Of a stretch of 64,000 nucleotides of DNA, positions 1 to 9,722 are shown in pieces. Numbering within the stretch: position 1 is the first letter of the stretch; the number at the start of each line of letters is the position of its first letter. The stretch is from NCBI RefSeq assembly GCF_018760785.1, contig NZ_JAHHZO010000011.1, positions 62,001 through 126,000 on the forward strand, read 5' to 3'. The DNA is from Rhizobium sp. CSW-27 (GTDB lineage: Bacteria > Pseudomonadota > Alphaproteobacteria > Rhizobiales > Rhizobiaceae). A program made the position numbers and the translations under genes. Under the pieces are notes generated by a model. That model saw only the letters and a program-made list of their open reading frames with translations. It was not told the origin of the DNA and made no database searches.

Positions 1-1
1 G

Positions 2-58
2 AAGCCCGGCGCCCAGCCGGCCATTCCGACGGCAGCCGAGGTCGCGGCACGGCTCTGA
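2..58 (+). CDS. C-terminal end of an unidentified gene (partial)
   Basis: An open frame enters from the left edge and stops at a TGA ending at base 58. Its last residues read KPGAQPAIPTAAEVAARL. The composition is ordinary for a protein tail, but only 18 residues are visible, so no family can be named and the frame may be chance. It would lie just upstream of the heat-shock promoter of the next gene, in the same direction. Confidence 0.3.
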   Translation, partial: KPGAQPAIPTAAEVAARL

Positions 59-106
59 ACGCGTCGTCCCGGGCGAACGTGACTTCAGGAACGGTCGGGG
101 TCAAAA

Positions 107-135
107 CTTGCACTGGCCGTTCCGGCACACCATAT
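107..135 (+). promoter_or_regulatory. RpoH (sigma-32)-type promoter of hsp20
   Basis: CTTGCA at 107-112 and CCATAT at 130-135 are separated by 17 bases. This fits the alphaproteobacterial heat-shock sigma pattern (CTTGAx, about 17 bases, CCATAT-like). Transcription would begin near base 142 and give a leader of about 63 bases that holds the thermometer-like hairpins. The match is by eye; the family of the downstream gene (Hsp20) supports it. Confidence 0.6.
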
Positions 136-141
136 TGCTCA

Positions 142-204
142 CCGTAAAGCGCATGCCACACGGGTGCGCCAGCCAGAAAGTCGCTTGCTATCAAGGACTG
201 CGAG
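142..204 (+). promoter_or_regulatory. ROSE-like RNA thermometer in the hsp20 leader
   Basis: The last hairpin before the start codon pairs TCGC (181-184) with GCGA (200-203). Inside it TTGCT (185-189) faces AAGGACT (193-199), which contains the Shine-Dalgarno sequence AAGGA. A U-U-G-C-U strand set against the ribosome-binding site is the signature of ROSE elements, which mask translation of rhizobial small heat-shock genes at low temperature and melt on warming. A second hairpin upstream pairs GCGCA (149-153) with TGCGC (165-169), as in multi-hairpin ROSE leaders. The fold was judged by eye. Confidence 0.6.
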
Positions 205-633
205 ATGAGCCGCATGACTCCCTTCACCAGCCCTCTGCTGCTGGGCTTCGATACCATGGAAAAGACCCTCGAACGCCTGGCCAAGGCAAATGATGGCTAT
301 CCGCCCTACAACATCGAGAGGATGCGGCCGGAAGCCGCGGGCGAGCCGGAAAGGCTTCGCATCACGCTGGCAGTCGCCGGTTTTTCCGAAGACGATCTCG
401 ACGTGAGCGTCGAGGAGAACCAGTTGACGATTCGCGGGCGGCAGGCGGAAACGGGAGAAAAGGACTATCTCTACCGCGGCATTGCCGCACGCCAGTTCCA
501 GCGGGTTTTCGTGCTGGCCGATGGCATGCAGGTCTCGGGTGCGAGACTGACGAACGGGCTTCTGTCGGTCGATCTCATTCGTCCCGAGCCAGAACGCATG
601 GTGCGAAAAATTAACATTTCGGTTTCAAAGTAA
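205..633 (+). CDS. Hsp20/alpha-crystallin small heat-shock protein (IbpA-like)
   Basis: Small ATP-independent chaperone of 142 residues that should bind unfolding cytoplasmic proteins as oligomers during heat stress. The alpha-crystallin domain covers roughly residues 45-130: the strand LRITLAVAGFSEDDL (51-65) and the late NGLLSVDL (117-124) are typical, and INI (136-138) is the C-terminal I-x-I motif that docks neighbouring subunits. The start lies 7 bases after AAGGA, which the leader hairpin can hide. An RpoH-type promoter and ROSE-like leader precede it. A DUF1150 gene follows after 43 bases. Family assignment is firm; the regulation is inferred from sequence. Confidence 0.93.
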   Translation: MSRMTPFTSPLLLGFDTMEKTLERLAKANDGYPPYNIERMRPEAAGEPERLRITLAVAGFSEDDLDVSVEENQLTIRGRQAETGEKDYLYRGIAARQFQRVFVLADGMQVSGARLTNGLLSVDLIRPEPERMVRKINISVSK

Positions 634-676
634 GAGGCCTGGCAGAAATGCCCGTACCCCTCATACGGAGGCTGGA

Positions 677-934
677 ATGCTCCTCAAGAACGCCACCGCG
701 CGGCTGACGCAATCGGAACTCGCCCATCTCGGCTCCGGCGAGGTCGGCTATATCCGCAAGATGCGCTCCGAAGATGTGACCCGCTGCTTCCCCGAGGCGC
801 CGCAGATCGATCCGGCCCTGGATCTCTGGGCGCTGTTCGGTGCCGACGGCACGCCGATTCTTCTCACCGACAACCGCTCCAGCACCTTCTTCAAGGCCGC
901 CGAAGACGACCTCAAGACCGTCAGCCTGCACTGA
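677..934 (+). CDS. DUF1150 family protein
   Basis: Protein of 85 residues matching the DUF1150 pattern seen in alphaproteobacteria: an N-terminal LGSGEVGYIRKM stretch (about 19-30) and a central LWALFGADGTPILLTDNR segment (about 50-67). No signal peptide or membrane helix. Its function is unknown. The start follows a good GGAGG site. It sits 43 bases after the hsp20 gene on the same strand, an arrangement that recurs in rhizobia as I recall, so co-expression with the chaperone is likely. It ends convergently with trmB. Confidence 0.8.
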   Translation: MLLKNATARLTQSELAHLGSGEVGYIRKMRSEDVTRCFPEAPQIDPALDLWALFGADGTPILLTDNRSSTFFKAAEDDLKTVSLH

Positions 935-973
935 CGGTCCCGCCCTGGCGGCCCAGGCAGAACGCCTGCCGCC

Positions 974-1672
974 TTACACCCTCACAAATGTCAGATAGGC
1001 AGAGGAACGGCCTTCGCGCCTGGCCTTCGCCTCATAACGCGTTCCGGGCCAGGTCGAAAACGGCGTCAGCCAGTCCGCAGGCTCCTTCGCCGTCCAGTGG
1101 AAGCCGCCATGGGCGGCGCAGTGCTGCAGCGTCCAGTTCACATAGGTATCGATGTCGGAGGCGAAACAGAACAGACCGCCCGGCTTCAGCACGCGGTGAA
1201 AGCGCTGGAGATTGACCTGCGAGACGAAGCGCCGCTTCCAGTGCTTCTTCTTCGGCCACGGATCGGGATAGAGCAGGTCAATCTGATCGATCGAGCCTTC
1301 CGGCAGCCAGTCGAGCAGCACGGTGGCATCATCATCATAGACGCGGATATTCTTGAGATCGAGTTCCTCGACCCGGGCGAGCAGCTTCGCCATGGAATTG
1401 ACGAAGGGCTCGACGCCGATGAAGCCGGTCCCGGGCGTCTCGCCGGCGCGGTGCACCAGATGTTCGCCGCCGCCAAACCCGATTTCCAGCCGGATCGAGC
1501 TGACCGGAACCGGATAAAGCGAAGCAAGGTCATCCGGCCGCGCTCCGGCCGGATCGATGCGCAGTGACGGAAGAAATGCCGTCATCAGGTCCGACTGGCG
1601 GTCCCTCAGCGGTTTTCCCTTGCGCCGGCCAAAGAATGCCTCGGTGGCTCGCGACCGGCGCTCGGTATCCAT
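974..1672 (-). CDS. trmB: tRNA (guanine-N7-)-methyltransferase
   Basis: SAM-dependent enzyme that forms m7G46 in tRNA variable loops. The 232-residue length is usual for Trm[10 protein letters not shown] (63-71) is the SAM-binding loop and [14 protein letters not shown] (135-148) is the family signature that carries the catalytic Asp and tRNA-binding basic residues. The C-terminus has the expected [11 protein letters not shown]-type segment. It lies 13 bases after metK on the same strand, so methyl-donor synthesis and a methyl-transfer enzyme are co-transcribed. Confidence 0.95.
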   Translation of the reverse strand: MDTERRSRATEAFFGRRKGKPLRDRQSDLMTAFLPSLRIDPAGARPDDLASLYPVPVSSIRLEIGFGGGEHLVHRAGETPGTGFIGVEPFVNSMAKLLARVEELDLKNIRVYDDDATVLLDWLPEGSIDQIDLLYPDPWPKKKHWKRRFVSQVNLQRFHRVLKPGGLFCFASDIDTYVNWTLQHCAAHGGFHWTAKEPADWLTPFSTWPGTRYEAKARREGRSSAYLTFVRV

Positions 1673-1685
1673 TTCGGTTCGTCCT

Positions 1686-2924
1686 TCAGTTCTTCAGGGC
1701 TTCCTTCAGCGGCTTCACGAGATCCAGCTTCTCCCAGGAGAAGGAACCGTCGCGGCCCGCCTTGCGGCCGAAATGGCCGTAGGAAGACGTCTTGGCATAG
1801 ATCGGCTTGTTGAGATCGAGGTGACGGCGGATGCCGCTCGGAGAGAGGTCCATCACCTGGCGGATCGCGGCCTCGACCTGGTCCTCGGTTACCTTGCCGG
1901 TGCCATGCAGGTCAACATAGATCGACAGCGGCTGGGCAATGCCGATCGCGTAGGAGATCTGGATCGTGCATTTTTCCGCAAGGCCAGCGGCTACGACGTT
2001 CTTGGCCAGGTAGCGCGCGGCATAGGCGGCGGAGCGGTCGACCTTGGTGGTGTCCTTGCCGGAGAAGGCGCCGCCGCCATGCGGAGCAGCCCCGCCATAG
2101 GTGTCCACGATGATCTTGCGGCCGGTGAGGCCGGCATCGCCATCCGGTCCGCCGATCACGAACTTGCCGGTCGGGTTGATGTACCAGGCGCAATCCCCGG
2201 CGATCTTCAGGTCGGCCAGCGCTTCGCGGATATAGGGCTCGACGACCTCGCGCACCTTCTTCGAATCCCAGCTTTCGTCGAGATGCTGGGTGGAGAGAAC
2301 GATGGAGGTGACTTCCGACGGCTTGCCGTCGACATAGCGCACGGTCACCTGGCTCTTGGCATCGGGACCAAGCTTGCCGACATCGCCCTCGCCCTTCTTG
2401 CGGGCGGCCGACAGCAGCTGGAGGATGCGGTGCGAGTAATAGATCGGCGCCGGCATCAGGTCCGGCGTCTCGTTGCAGGCGTAACCGAACATGATGCCCT
2501 GGTCGCCGGCGCCTTCATTGCCCTGCTGGTCGGCGGCGTTGTCGACGCCCTGGGCGATATGGGCCGACTGGGAATGCAAGAGCACGTCGATCTTGGCCGT
2601 CTTCCAGTGGAAGCCGTCCTGCTCGTAGCCGATGTCCTTGATCGCCCGGCGGGCTGCCGTCTTGAACTTGGCGGGGTTGATCACCTCGTTGCCGTTCTTG
2701 TCGGTCTTCATCAGGCTCGGCGGCAGGCGCACCTCGCCGGCAATCACCACACGGTTGGTGGTGGCGAGCGTCTCGCAGGCGATGCGAACCGTCCACGGGT
2801 CGACGCCGGTCTTCGCGGCCTCCCGGTAAACCAGATCGACGATCTCATCGGAAATGCGATCGCACACCTTGTCAGGATGACCTTCGGCGACGGATTCGCT
2901 GGTGAACAGGTAGTTGGCGCGCAT
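1686..2924 (-). CDS. metK: S-adenosylmethionine synthetase
   Basis: Makes SAM from methionine and ATP in the cytosol. The protein has 412 residues, longer than the 384 of E. coli MetK, as is usual for rhizobial forms, which carry extra loops such as the one near residues 70-90. HPDK (16-19) is the ATP-site motif, [16 protein letters not shown] (137-152) holds the first signature and GGGAFSGKD (283-291) the second. The start follows AGGGG about 9 bases upstream. It is separated from the upstream phrR gene by a terminator and a structured AT-rich leader, so it probably has its own promoter and drives trmB too. Confidence 0.97.
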   Translation of the reverse strand: MRANYLFTSESVAEGHPDKVCDRISDEIVDLVYREAAKTGVDPWTVRIACETLATTNRVVIAGEVRLPPSLMKTDKNGNEVINPAKFKTAARRAIKDIGYEQDGFHWKTAKIDVLLHSQSAHIAQGVDNAADQQGNEGAGDQGIMFGYACNETPDLMPAPIYYSHRILQLLSAARKKGEGDVGKLGPDAKSQVTVRYVDGKPSEVTSIVLSTQHLDESWDSKKVREVVEPYIREALADLKIAGDCAWYINPTGKFVIGGPDGDAGLTGRKIIVDTYGGAAPHGGGAFSGKDTTKVDRSAAYAARYLAKNVVAAGLAEKCTIQISYAIGIAQPLSIYVDLHGTGKVTEDQVEAAIRQVMDLSPSGIRRHLDLNKPIYAKTSSYGHFGRKAGRDGSFSWEKLDLVKPLKEALKN

Positions 2925-3016
2925 GCTGGGATTCCCCTCAAGAACAAACCGCTGTCTGTGGTAGTGAGTTCGTCGCTCAAAAACAAGGACAGAACCACAT
3001 AAATATATCTTTATAC
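2925..3016 (-). promoter_or_regulatory. metK upstream region: AT-rich palindrome and leader hairpins
   Basis: At 2999-3014 there is an AT-rich inverted repeat, ATAAA-N6-TTTAT, in an otherwise GC-rich region. It may be a promoter core or an operator for a SAM/SAH-responsive repressor; the regulator is not known here. In the minus-strand transcript TGTGGT can pair with ACCACA, or CTGTC with GACAG, around a small TGAG/CTCA hairpin; the two long pairings exclude each other. Next to the start, GGGG-AAT-CCC overlaps the ribosome-binding site. I could not match it to a named SAM riboswitch. Confidence 0.35.
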
Positions 3017-3060
3017 GACAACGGAAGGTTTACGCGGGGCTGGAGGGTGACATTTTTGCC

Positions 3061-3088
3061 AAAAAAAAGCGGCCGCTGGGGCCGCTTT
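3061..3088 (-). terminator. Rho-independent terminator of phrR
   Basis: Perfect 9-bp stem AAAGCGGCC/GGCCGCTTT with a 5-base loop, followed on the minus strand by a run of Ts (the As at 3061-3068). It lies 25 bases beyond the phrR stop codon and separates phrR from metK. Confidence 0.85.
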
Positions 3089-3112
3089 CTCGGGGAAGTC
3101 TGTCGAACGGGC

Positions 3113-3532
3113 TCAGTCGACGTCGGCTTCGGCGGCCAGTGCCTTGACGAGGTCGACCAGCTTGCGACGCACCTTCGGGTCGGTGATCTTCACGAAGGCG
3201 CGGTTAAGCTGCAGGCCTTCGGAGGAGGACAGGAAGTCGACGACGTAATTGGAGCTGGAGGCTTCCGCAAGGCCGGCACCGTTGGCCGACTGTTCGCCGG
3301 GCGCATCTTCGAAGAAGAACGAGACCGGCACGTTGAGGATGCTGGAAATGTTCTGCAGGCGGCTGGCCCCAACGCGGTTGGTGCCCTTTTCGTATTTCTG
3401 GATCTGCTGGAAGGTGATCCCCAGGCTTTCGCCCAGTTTCTCCTGGCTCATGCCGAGCATGGTGCGCCGAAGCCGGATGCGGCTCCCGACATGGATGTCG
3501 ATCGGGTTCGGCTTCTTCTTGTTCTCAGTCAT
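3113..3532 (-). CDS. phrR: XRE-family regulator, PhrR/PraR type
   Basis: DNA-binding regulator of 139 residues. A Cro/CI-type helix-turn-helix lies at about 17-71, including LRRTMLGMSQEKLGESLGIT and FQQIQKYEKGTNR; the C-terminal half is helical and acidic. Position next to lnt matches sinorhizobia, where phrR is an acid-inducible regulator beside actA (an lnt homologue); the Rhizobium leguminosarum homologue PraR represses quorum sensing and attachment genes. I chose the start MTENKKK because it matches the conserved N-terminus; longer in-frame starts upstream lack support. It has its own terminator and a palindrome in the upstream region that could mediate autoregulation. Confidence 0.85.
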   Translation of the reverse strand: MTENKKKPNPIDIHVGSRIRLRRTMLGMSQEKLGESLGITFQQIQKYEKGTNRVGASRLQNISSILNVPVSFFFEDAPGEQSANGAGLAEASSSNYVVDFLSSSEGLQLNRAFVKITDPKVRRKLVDLVKALAAEADVD

Positions 3533-3680
3533 CGTAAACGTCCTAGGTTGCTCTTCAGTCCCCATAACTCGCAATACGTGTACACTTATACTTCCGCACA
3601 TTTGCGTGCTGCCCAGGCACCGCATGAAAGCATAGGTTCCAACGAACGCGGCAGCACTATGCAATTTTAGGGTTTTCCGG
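3533..3680 (-). promoter_or_regulatory. phrR promoter region with palindromes
   Basis: This 148-base gap between lnt and phrR holds TATAAG (minus strand, 3586-3591), a candidate -10 element, directly followed by the perfect palindrome GTGTACAC at 3578-3585. Upstream are two further imperfect palindromes (GCAC-N6-GTGC and GTTC-CAAC-GAAC). Such elements around a promoter suggest an operator, perhaps for PhrR itself. No clear -35 is visible. Confidence 0.3.
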
Positions 3681-5279
3681 TCAATTGAGGCGCATTTTTA
3701 AACCCATGCGCGAAATGCCTGCAATCAAGAACATCATAATGATCAACAACCAGAAGTGTGTTTCCCGCGTGTATATGTCCCATGACGGGACGAAGGCACC
3801 ACTCAAGGTCGAGTCGATCACGCCTTTTTGATCGAAGTCAAGGCCTTCTTTTATTTGGCCGTAACCGTCCACGCTGGCCGAGATGCCGCTGTTTGCGCCG
3901 CGAATCAGTGGAAGCCCGGTTTCCACGGCCCGGATGCGGGCCTGCTGGAAGTGCTGGTAGGGGCCGGGCGTCCTGCCGAACCAGGCATCGTTGGTGATGT
4001 TGAGAAGGGCCGCCGCGCGGCTCACATCGGACGTCAACTCATTGGGAAAGATCGCTTCGTAGCAGATCAGCGGATAGAAGGACTGGCCGGAGGGAAGGGT
4101 TATGAGCGCGTGGCGCGCTCCGGCGGTGAAGCCGCCGGGCATGTCGACGATGTTGCTGATGCCGAGCCGGTTCCAGAAGCGTTCGAATGGTAAATATTCG
4201 CCGAACGGCGTCAGGTGCACTTTGTCGGTTGCGGCAATGATCTGCCCCTGGCTGTCGATCGCATAGATTGAGTTATAGTAGCGCGGCTCCTGCCCCGCGG
4301 CGCCGGCCTCCATGCGCACGACGCCGGCGATCAGGATCTGCCCGTCCTGCAGCACGTCGGCAATCCGGGCAAGGGCGCCAGGCGTCTCGGTCAGGATGAA
4401 GGGAACCGAGGTTTCCGGCCAGACGATGACATCGGGCCGCCGCACGCCGGGCTTCGGCGGCAGGGCCGTCAGCGCAAGATGCTCCTCGAAGACCGCAAGC
4501 CTGTCTTCGCCATTGTCCATCTTGCGGGCCTGATCGATGACCGGCTGCACGATGCGGATGGCGAGCGGCGGATCGAAGCGGCCAGGCGCCGCCTGTTCGT
4601 GCAGGCGGTAGGCGCCGTAGCCGAAATGGGCCGCGACCATCAGCAAGGCCAGCGTCAGGCCGACGGGGGCGCCCTTGCGGGTGGCAATCAGCGCCGGCGC
4701 GGACAGCACGAAGACCGCCAGCGTCGTCACCCCGAAGATGCCGATTGCCGCCGCCGACTGCATCATGATCGGGATCGGCATGACGCCGTAGCCGATGGCA
4801 TTCCAGGGAAAGCCCGTGAAAAGCAGGCCCCGCAGCCACTCGATGAGACCGAAGCTTGCCGCGAGCGCCGCAAGCCGGCCGAATCCATCCGACCACAACA
4901 ACCCGGCAAGCCAGGTGGCAAGGCCATAATAGAGGGCAAGAAAGGCCGGAAGGCCGAAAATGGCCAGCGGCAGCGCCCAGGCGAACTCGTCCGCCTCCAC
5001 CAGAAGCGCATTGCCCAGCCACCAGAGGCCGGCAACGAAATAGCCGAACCCGAACAGCCAGCCGATTAGGAAGGTGGAGCGCCAGCGCGCCAGGCGCCCG
5101 CTCTGTGGCGCCGATGCGGTCCCGTCCATCAGCCAGACCAGCAGCGTGAAGGAGACAAACAGCGCCGCCACGAAGGAAAAGGGCGGCAGCGCCAGCGCGC
5201 CGAGCGCACCGGCCAGAATGGCGAGGCCCGCGCGCCTGACGCCCCACAGAAGCATCACCCGGTTTGCCAGTCTGTCCAT
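3681..5279 (-). CDS. lnt: Apolipoprotein N-acyltransferase (ActA/CutE homologue)
   Basis: Inner-membrane enzyme that adds the third acyl chain to the N-terminal Cys of lipoproteins, the last maturation step. With the start MDRLANR the protein has 532 residues. Several N-terminal membrane helices (about 10-215) precede a periplasmic nitrilase domain with the E-K-C triad: E289 in VWPET, K353 in TDKVHLTPFGEY and C406 in PLICYEAIFP. The ATG at 5279 is set 5 bases after AAGGGG; a GTG two codons upstream is less well placed. In Sinorhizobium the homologue actA is needed for acid tolerance. lspA, the preceding pathway step, lies 31 kb away. Confidence 0.95.
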   Translation of the reverse strand: MDRLANRVMLLWGVRRAGLAILAGALGALALPPFSFVAALFVSFTLLVWLMDGTASAPQSGRLARWRSTFLIGWLFGFGYFVAGLWWLGNALLVEADEFAWALPLAIFGLPAFLALYYGLATWLAGLLWSDGFGRLAALAASFGLIEWLRGLLFTGFPWNAIGYGVMPIPIMMQSAAAIGIFGVTTLAVFVLSAPALIATRKGAPVGLTLALLMVAAHFGYGAYRLHEQAAPGRFDPPLAIRIVQPVIDQARKMDNGEDRLAVFEEHLALTALPPKPGVRRPDVIVWPETSVPFILTETPGALARIADVLQDGQILIAGVVRMEAGAAGQEPRYYNSIYAIDSQGQIIAATDKVHLTPFGEYLPFERFWNRLGISNIVDMPGGFTAGARHALITLPSGQSFYPLICYEAIFPNELTSDVSRAAALLNITNDAWFGRTPGPYQHFQQARIRAVETGLPLIRGANSGISASVDGYGQIKEGLDFDQKGVIDSTLSGAFVPSWDIYTRETHFWLLIIMMFLIAGISRMGLKMRLN

Positions 5280-5377
5280 CGCCACCCCTTCGCCTCGGCC
5301 CGCTCGTCATCGTCCTTCGGCACGATACCGAGGGTCTCTGGCGTAACGCCCAGGCCTTTCCCGTTGCTGCCCAAACC

Positions 5378-5448
5378 GAGGCCCGAAAATCGAGCCGATT
5401 TTCGGGCCTCTAATCAGCGTCGCGGTATCGGGCCGGACGGACCGGCCC
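5378..5448 (-). terminator. Two strong hairpins between corC and lnt
   Basis: The corC-lnt gap contains a perfect 15-bp stem with a 3-base loop (5378-5392 with 5396-5410) and, nearer the corC stop, a 7-bp GGGCCGG/CCGGCCC stem (5430-5436 with 5442-5448). Neither has a clear T run on the minus strand. They could end or attenuate the upstream operon; the long symmetric stem may also be a repeated palindrome. lnt may therefore have its own promoter in the remaining 90 bases. Confidence 0.5.
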
Positions 5449-5465
5449 ATCGATATCAGGGTCCG

Positions 5466-6638
5466 TCAGGAGCCCTGTGTTTCGGAGCGGGCATCCGGCC
5501 CCTGCCCCTCGACAGGCGGCACGGCAAGTTCCGGCTGCGCGCTCTCGCCCTTGATCTGCCGGCGGCGCGCGACCGTCTGCCGCTTGCGCATGATGCGGAC
5601 CCGCTTGATACGGCGCGGATCGGCGTCGAGAATCTGGAACTCGAAGCCCGGCACGGCCTGCACCAGTTCACCGCGCACCGGAATGCGGCCCAGCGCCGAG
5701 AAGATCAGGCCACCCAGCGTATCGACATCTTCCAGCCGGTCGCGAATATCGAAATCCGGGCCGATCGCCTCGGCGATCTCCTCCAGTTCGATGCGGGCAT
5801 CGGCAATGAACACGTCTTCGCTGGTGCGGGAGAACATGACCTCGTCATCGTCATGCTCGTCCTCCACATCGCCGATGACCATTTCCACGATGTCCTCGTG
5901 GCTGACCAGACCGTCTGTGCCGCCATATTCGTCGATGACCAGCGCCATCTGCGTGCGGGCCGCCTGCATGCTCTGCAGAAGGTCGGACGCCAGCATCGAG
6001 GGCGGCACGAACAGGATCTTGCGGATCAGGCCGGCATCGGCGACCGTCTTGGTCAGATCGACGCGGCCGAGGTCGAAGGCCGCGCGCGGCGAGCGCACCG
6101 CCTTTTCCTTCAGCACCGCGCCTGCTGCCGCATCAACGGCCACCGGCTTCGGCACCGAACTGCTGCGGCGCTTGTTGCGCGCCTGCTTGGCGAGATAGGA
6201 CAGCAGATCGCGGATGTGCACGAAACCGCGCGGATCATCCAGCGTGTCGCAATAGACGGGCATGCGCGACCGGCCGGTCTCCTCGAAATGAATCAGCAGG
6301 TCGCCGAGCGTCATGGTCATGTCGACCGCCTCGATGTCGGCGCGCGGCACCATGATGTCCTCGACGCGAACCTCGCGGAAGCGCAGGATATTGTGCAGCA
6401 TGGCCCGCTCTTCGGGCGAAAAGGCGCTGCTGACGGCGGTATCGGCAAGCAGGGCATCGGCGAGATCCTCGCGCAGGCGCTCTCCCTGCGACGGCCGCAG
6501 CAGCCGGATGGCCCGTGTCCAGAAGGAGTTCGGCGAGCGTGCCTGTGTGTCCCGCCGTAAAGGACTGCCACCCTCTTCCGAGGATGACTGTTCCGATGCG
6601 TTGCCGTCGCGGACGGCGTTTGTCGAAATCTCGTTCAT
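5466..6638 (-). CDS. CorC/HlyC-family CBS-domain protein (YbeX)
   Basis: Cytoplasmic protein of 390 residues with the YbeX/CorC layout: an N-terminal helical segment, two CBS domains (from VEDIMVPRADI at 92-102 through about residue 250) and a C-terminal transporter-associated CorC_HlyC domain. Family members are linked to Mg/Co efflux and, in E. coli, to ribosome maturation together with YbeY and YbeZ. Linkage to ybeY and phoH here is the classic ybeZYX-lnt order. The start MNEIST is 10 bases after the ybeY stop. Older annotations call it hemolysin; nothing here supports that role. Confidence 0.9.
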   Translation of the reverse strand: MNEISTNAVRDGNASEQSSSEEGGSPLRRDTQARSPNSFWTRAIRLLRPSQGERLREDLADALLADTAVSSAFSPEERAMLHNILRFREVRVEDIMVPRADIEAVDMTMTLGDLLIHFEETGRSRMPVYCDTLDDPRGFVHIRDLLSYLAKQARNKRRSSSVPKPVAVDAAAGAVLKEKAVRSPRAAFDLGRVDLTKTVADAGLIRKILFVPPSMLASDLLQSMQAARTQMALVIDEYGGTDGLVSHEDIVEMVIGDVEDEHDDDEVMFSRTSEDVFIADARIELEEIAEAIGPDFDIRDRLEDVDTLGGLIFSALGRIPVRGELVQAVPGFEFQILDADPRRIKRVRIMRKRQTVARRRQIKGESAQPELAVPPVEGQGPDARSETQGS

Positions 6639-6648
6639 CGTTCCAGTG

Positions 6649-7158
6649 TCAAGCCAGCGGGTCTTGTCCCGCATAGGGATCAGATAGGCCAAGCGTGGCC
6701 AAAATACGAGTCTCCAGAGCTTCCATTTTCTCTGCCTCGTCCGTTTCGATGTGATCATACCCGAAAAGATGCAGGAAGCCGTGCACCATAAGATGAGTCA
6801 GATGATCATCGAAGGATTTTTCCAGGTCGAGCGCCTCGCGCTCGACCGTCTCGCGGGCAATCACGATATCGCCCAGCATCGGCCCAGGCATCCTGCCGGG
6901 GGTGACTGGAAAGGCCGGGAAGGACAGCACATTAGTCGGCTTGTCCTTGCCCCGCCATTCGGCATTGATCTCGCGGATCGCCGCATCGTCGGTGAAAACC
7001 AGCGAGACCTCGCAGGGTTGCGTCGGAAAGGGCTGTTTTTCCGCACCAGAAAGAAAGGTTGCGGCCGCACCCAGCACGCGCTCGCAAAGCGGGGCCAGTT
7101 GCGCCTCGTCCGGCCAGCGCTCATCTTCGACGCTGATCTGTATGTCCAAGTCAGGCAT
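6649..7158 (-). CDS. ybeY: Endoribonuclease/rRNA maturation factor YbeY
   Basis: Zinc-dependent endoribonuclease of 169 residues that takes part in 16S rRNA 3'-end maturation and ribosome quality control; the Sinorhizobium homologue (SMc01113) also affects small-RNA regulation. The metal-binding H-x3-H-x5-H motif is present: H126, H130 and H136 in [11 protein letters not shown]. The upstream conserved segment TNVLSFP (75-81) is also there. It lies 15 bases after phoH and 10 bases before corC, so the three are one operon. Confidence 0.96.
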   Translation of the reverse strand: MPDLDIQISVEDERWPDEAQLAPLCERVLGAAATFLSGAEKQPFPTQPCEVSLVFTDDAAIREINAEWRGKDKPTNVLSFPAFPVTPGRMPGPMLGDIVIARETVEREALDLEKSFDDHLTHLMVHGFLHLFGYDHIETDEAEKMEALETRILATLGLSDPYAGQDPLA

Positions 7159-7173
7159 GGGATTTCGAACCGT

Positions 7174-8229
7174 TCAGCGGTCCGCTTCCTCGCTTTCCTC
7201 ATGTACGGCATATTGCGCGTCATAGGCCTGCACGATGCGGCCGACCAGCGGATGACGCACCACGTCGGTATCCTTGAAGCGGACGACGGAGATGCCCTCG
7301 ACGCCCTTCAGCACCTGCAGCGCCTCGACAAGGCCGGATTTCACCCCGCGCGGCAGGTCCACCTGGCTGGGGTCGCCGGTGATGATCATCCGCGCATTCT
7401 CGCCGAGACGCGTCAGGAACATCTTCATCTGCATGGACGTGGTGTTCTGCGCCTCGTCCAGGATGACGGCGGCATTGGCGAGCGTTCGGCCACGCATGAA
7501 GGCGAGCGGCGCGATCTCGATGACGCCGGCGGTGATCGCCCGCTCCACCTTGTCGCCGGGGATCATGTCGTAGAGCGCGTCATAGAGCGGACGCAGGTAC
7601 GGATCGACCTTTTCCTTCATGTCGCCCGGCAGGAAGCCGAGCCGCTCGCCCGCTTCGACGGCCGGACGCGACAGGATGATGCGATCGACCGCGCCGCGCT
7701 CCAGAAGCTGGGCGGCATGGGCAACGGCCAGATAGGTCTTGCCGGTGCCGGCCGGGCCGACGCCGAACACCAGTTCCGAGCGCTCGAGCGCCCGCATATA
7801 GGCGTCCTGGGTCGGCGTGCGGGCCTGAATGGTCTTCTTGCGGGTGGAAATCTGCGCCATGGAAAGCTTGGCCTTCCGTTCGAGCGTCGGCAAAGTCAGC
7901 TGATCATCGGCAGCCACGGCCATACGGATTGCCCCTTCCACGTCCGAGGCTTCCACCGAGCCGCCCTTCTGCAGGCGCTCGTAGAGAAAATCGAGCGCTC
8001 GGCGCGCCTGGTTGGTGGCGAGGACATCGCCGGAAATGCTGACGGAATTGCCCCTGGCGCGCGCATCGATGTGCAGGCGCTCCTCCAGAAGCTTCAGGTT
8101 CTGGTCGAACTGTCCGAAGAGTTCGCTGGCCAGCCGATTGTTCTCGAACGTCAAGACGAAGTGATTGGCGTCAATCGCGGTGGATCTGGGGTGGCGCGAG
8201 GATGAAGAGACCAATTCACGACCGTTCAA
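7174..8229 (-). CDS. phoH: PhoH-family ATPase (YbeZ)
   Basis: Cytoplasmic P-loop ATPase of 351 residues, partner of YbeY in rRNA metabolism. An N-terminal KH-like segment (about 20-105) precedes the PhoH ATPase domain with Walker A GPAGTGKT (158-165) and Walker B VILDEAQ (255-261). The start is a TTG codon 8 bases after GGAG; there is no ATG near the conserved N-terminus, so the TTG start is likely real. The gene follows miaB by 33 bases. The name comes from the phosphate-starvation-inducible E. coli relative; no PHO box was sought inside miaB. Confidence 0.93.
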   Translation of the reverse strand: MNGRELVSSSSRHPRSTAIDANHFVLTFENNRLASELFGQFDQNLKLLEERLHIDARARGNSVSISGDVLATNQARRALDFLYERLQKGGSVEASDVEGAIRMAVAADDQLTLPTLERKAKLSMAQISTRKKTIQARTPTQDAYMRALERSELVFGVGPAGTGKTYLAVAHAAQLLERGAVDRIILSRPAVEAGERLGFLPGDMKEKVDPYLRPLYDALYDMIPGDKVERAITAGVIEIAPLAFMRGRTLANAAVILDEAQNTTSMQMKMFLTRLGENARMIITGDPSQVDLPRGVKSGLVEALQVLKGVEGISVVRFKDTDVVRHPLVGRIVQAYDAQYAVHEESEEADR

Positions 8230-8262
8230 GCAGGCAGGCTCCTATAGGGTTGCTCGGGCCAT

Positions 8263-9678
<1,416 letters not shown>

Positions 9679-9722
9679 GGCGGGTTCTTTACTGCAAGAT
9701 GCCCGCAAATAGAAGGGATCTT

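Noticed and set aside
2925-3000. SAM-II or SAM/SAH riboswitch, or H-type pseudoknot, before metK
   Set aside because: Conserved core bases of those riboswitches were not found. The two long pairings would need a one-base loop to span an eleven-pair helix, so they cannot form together.
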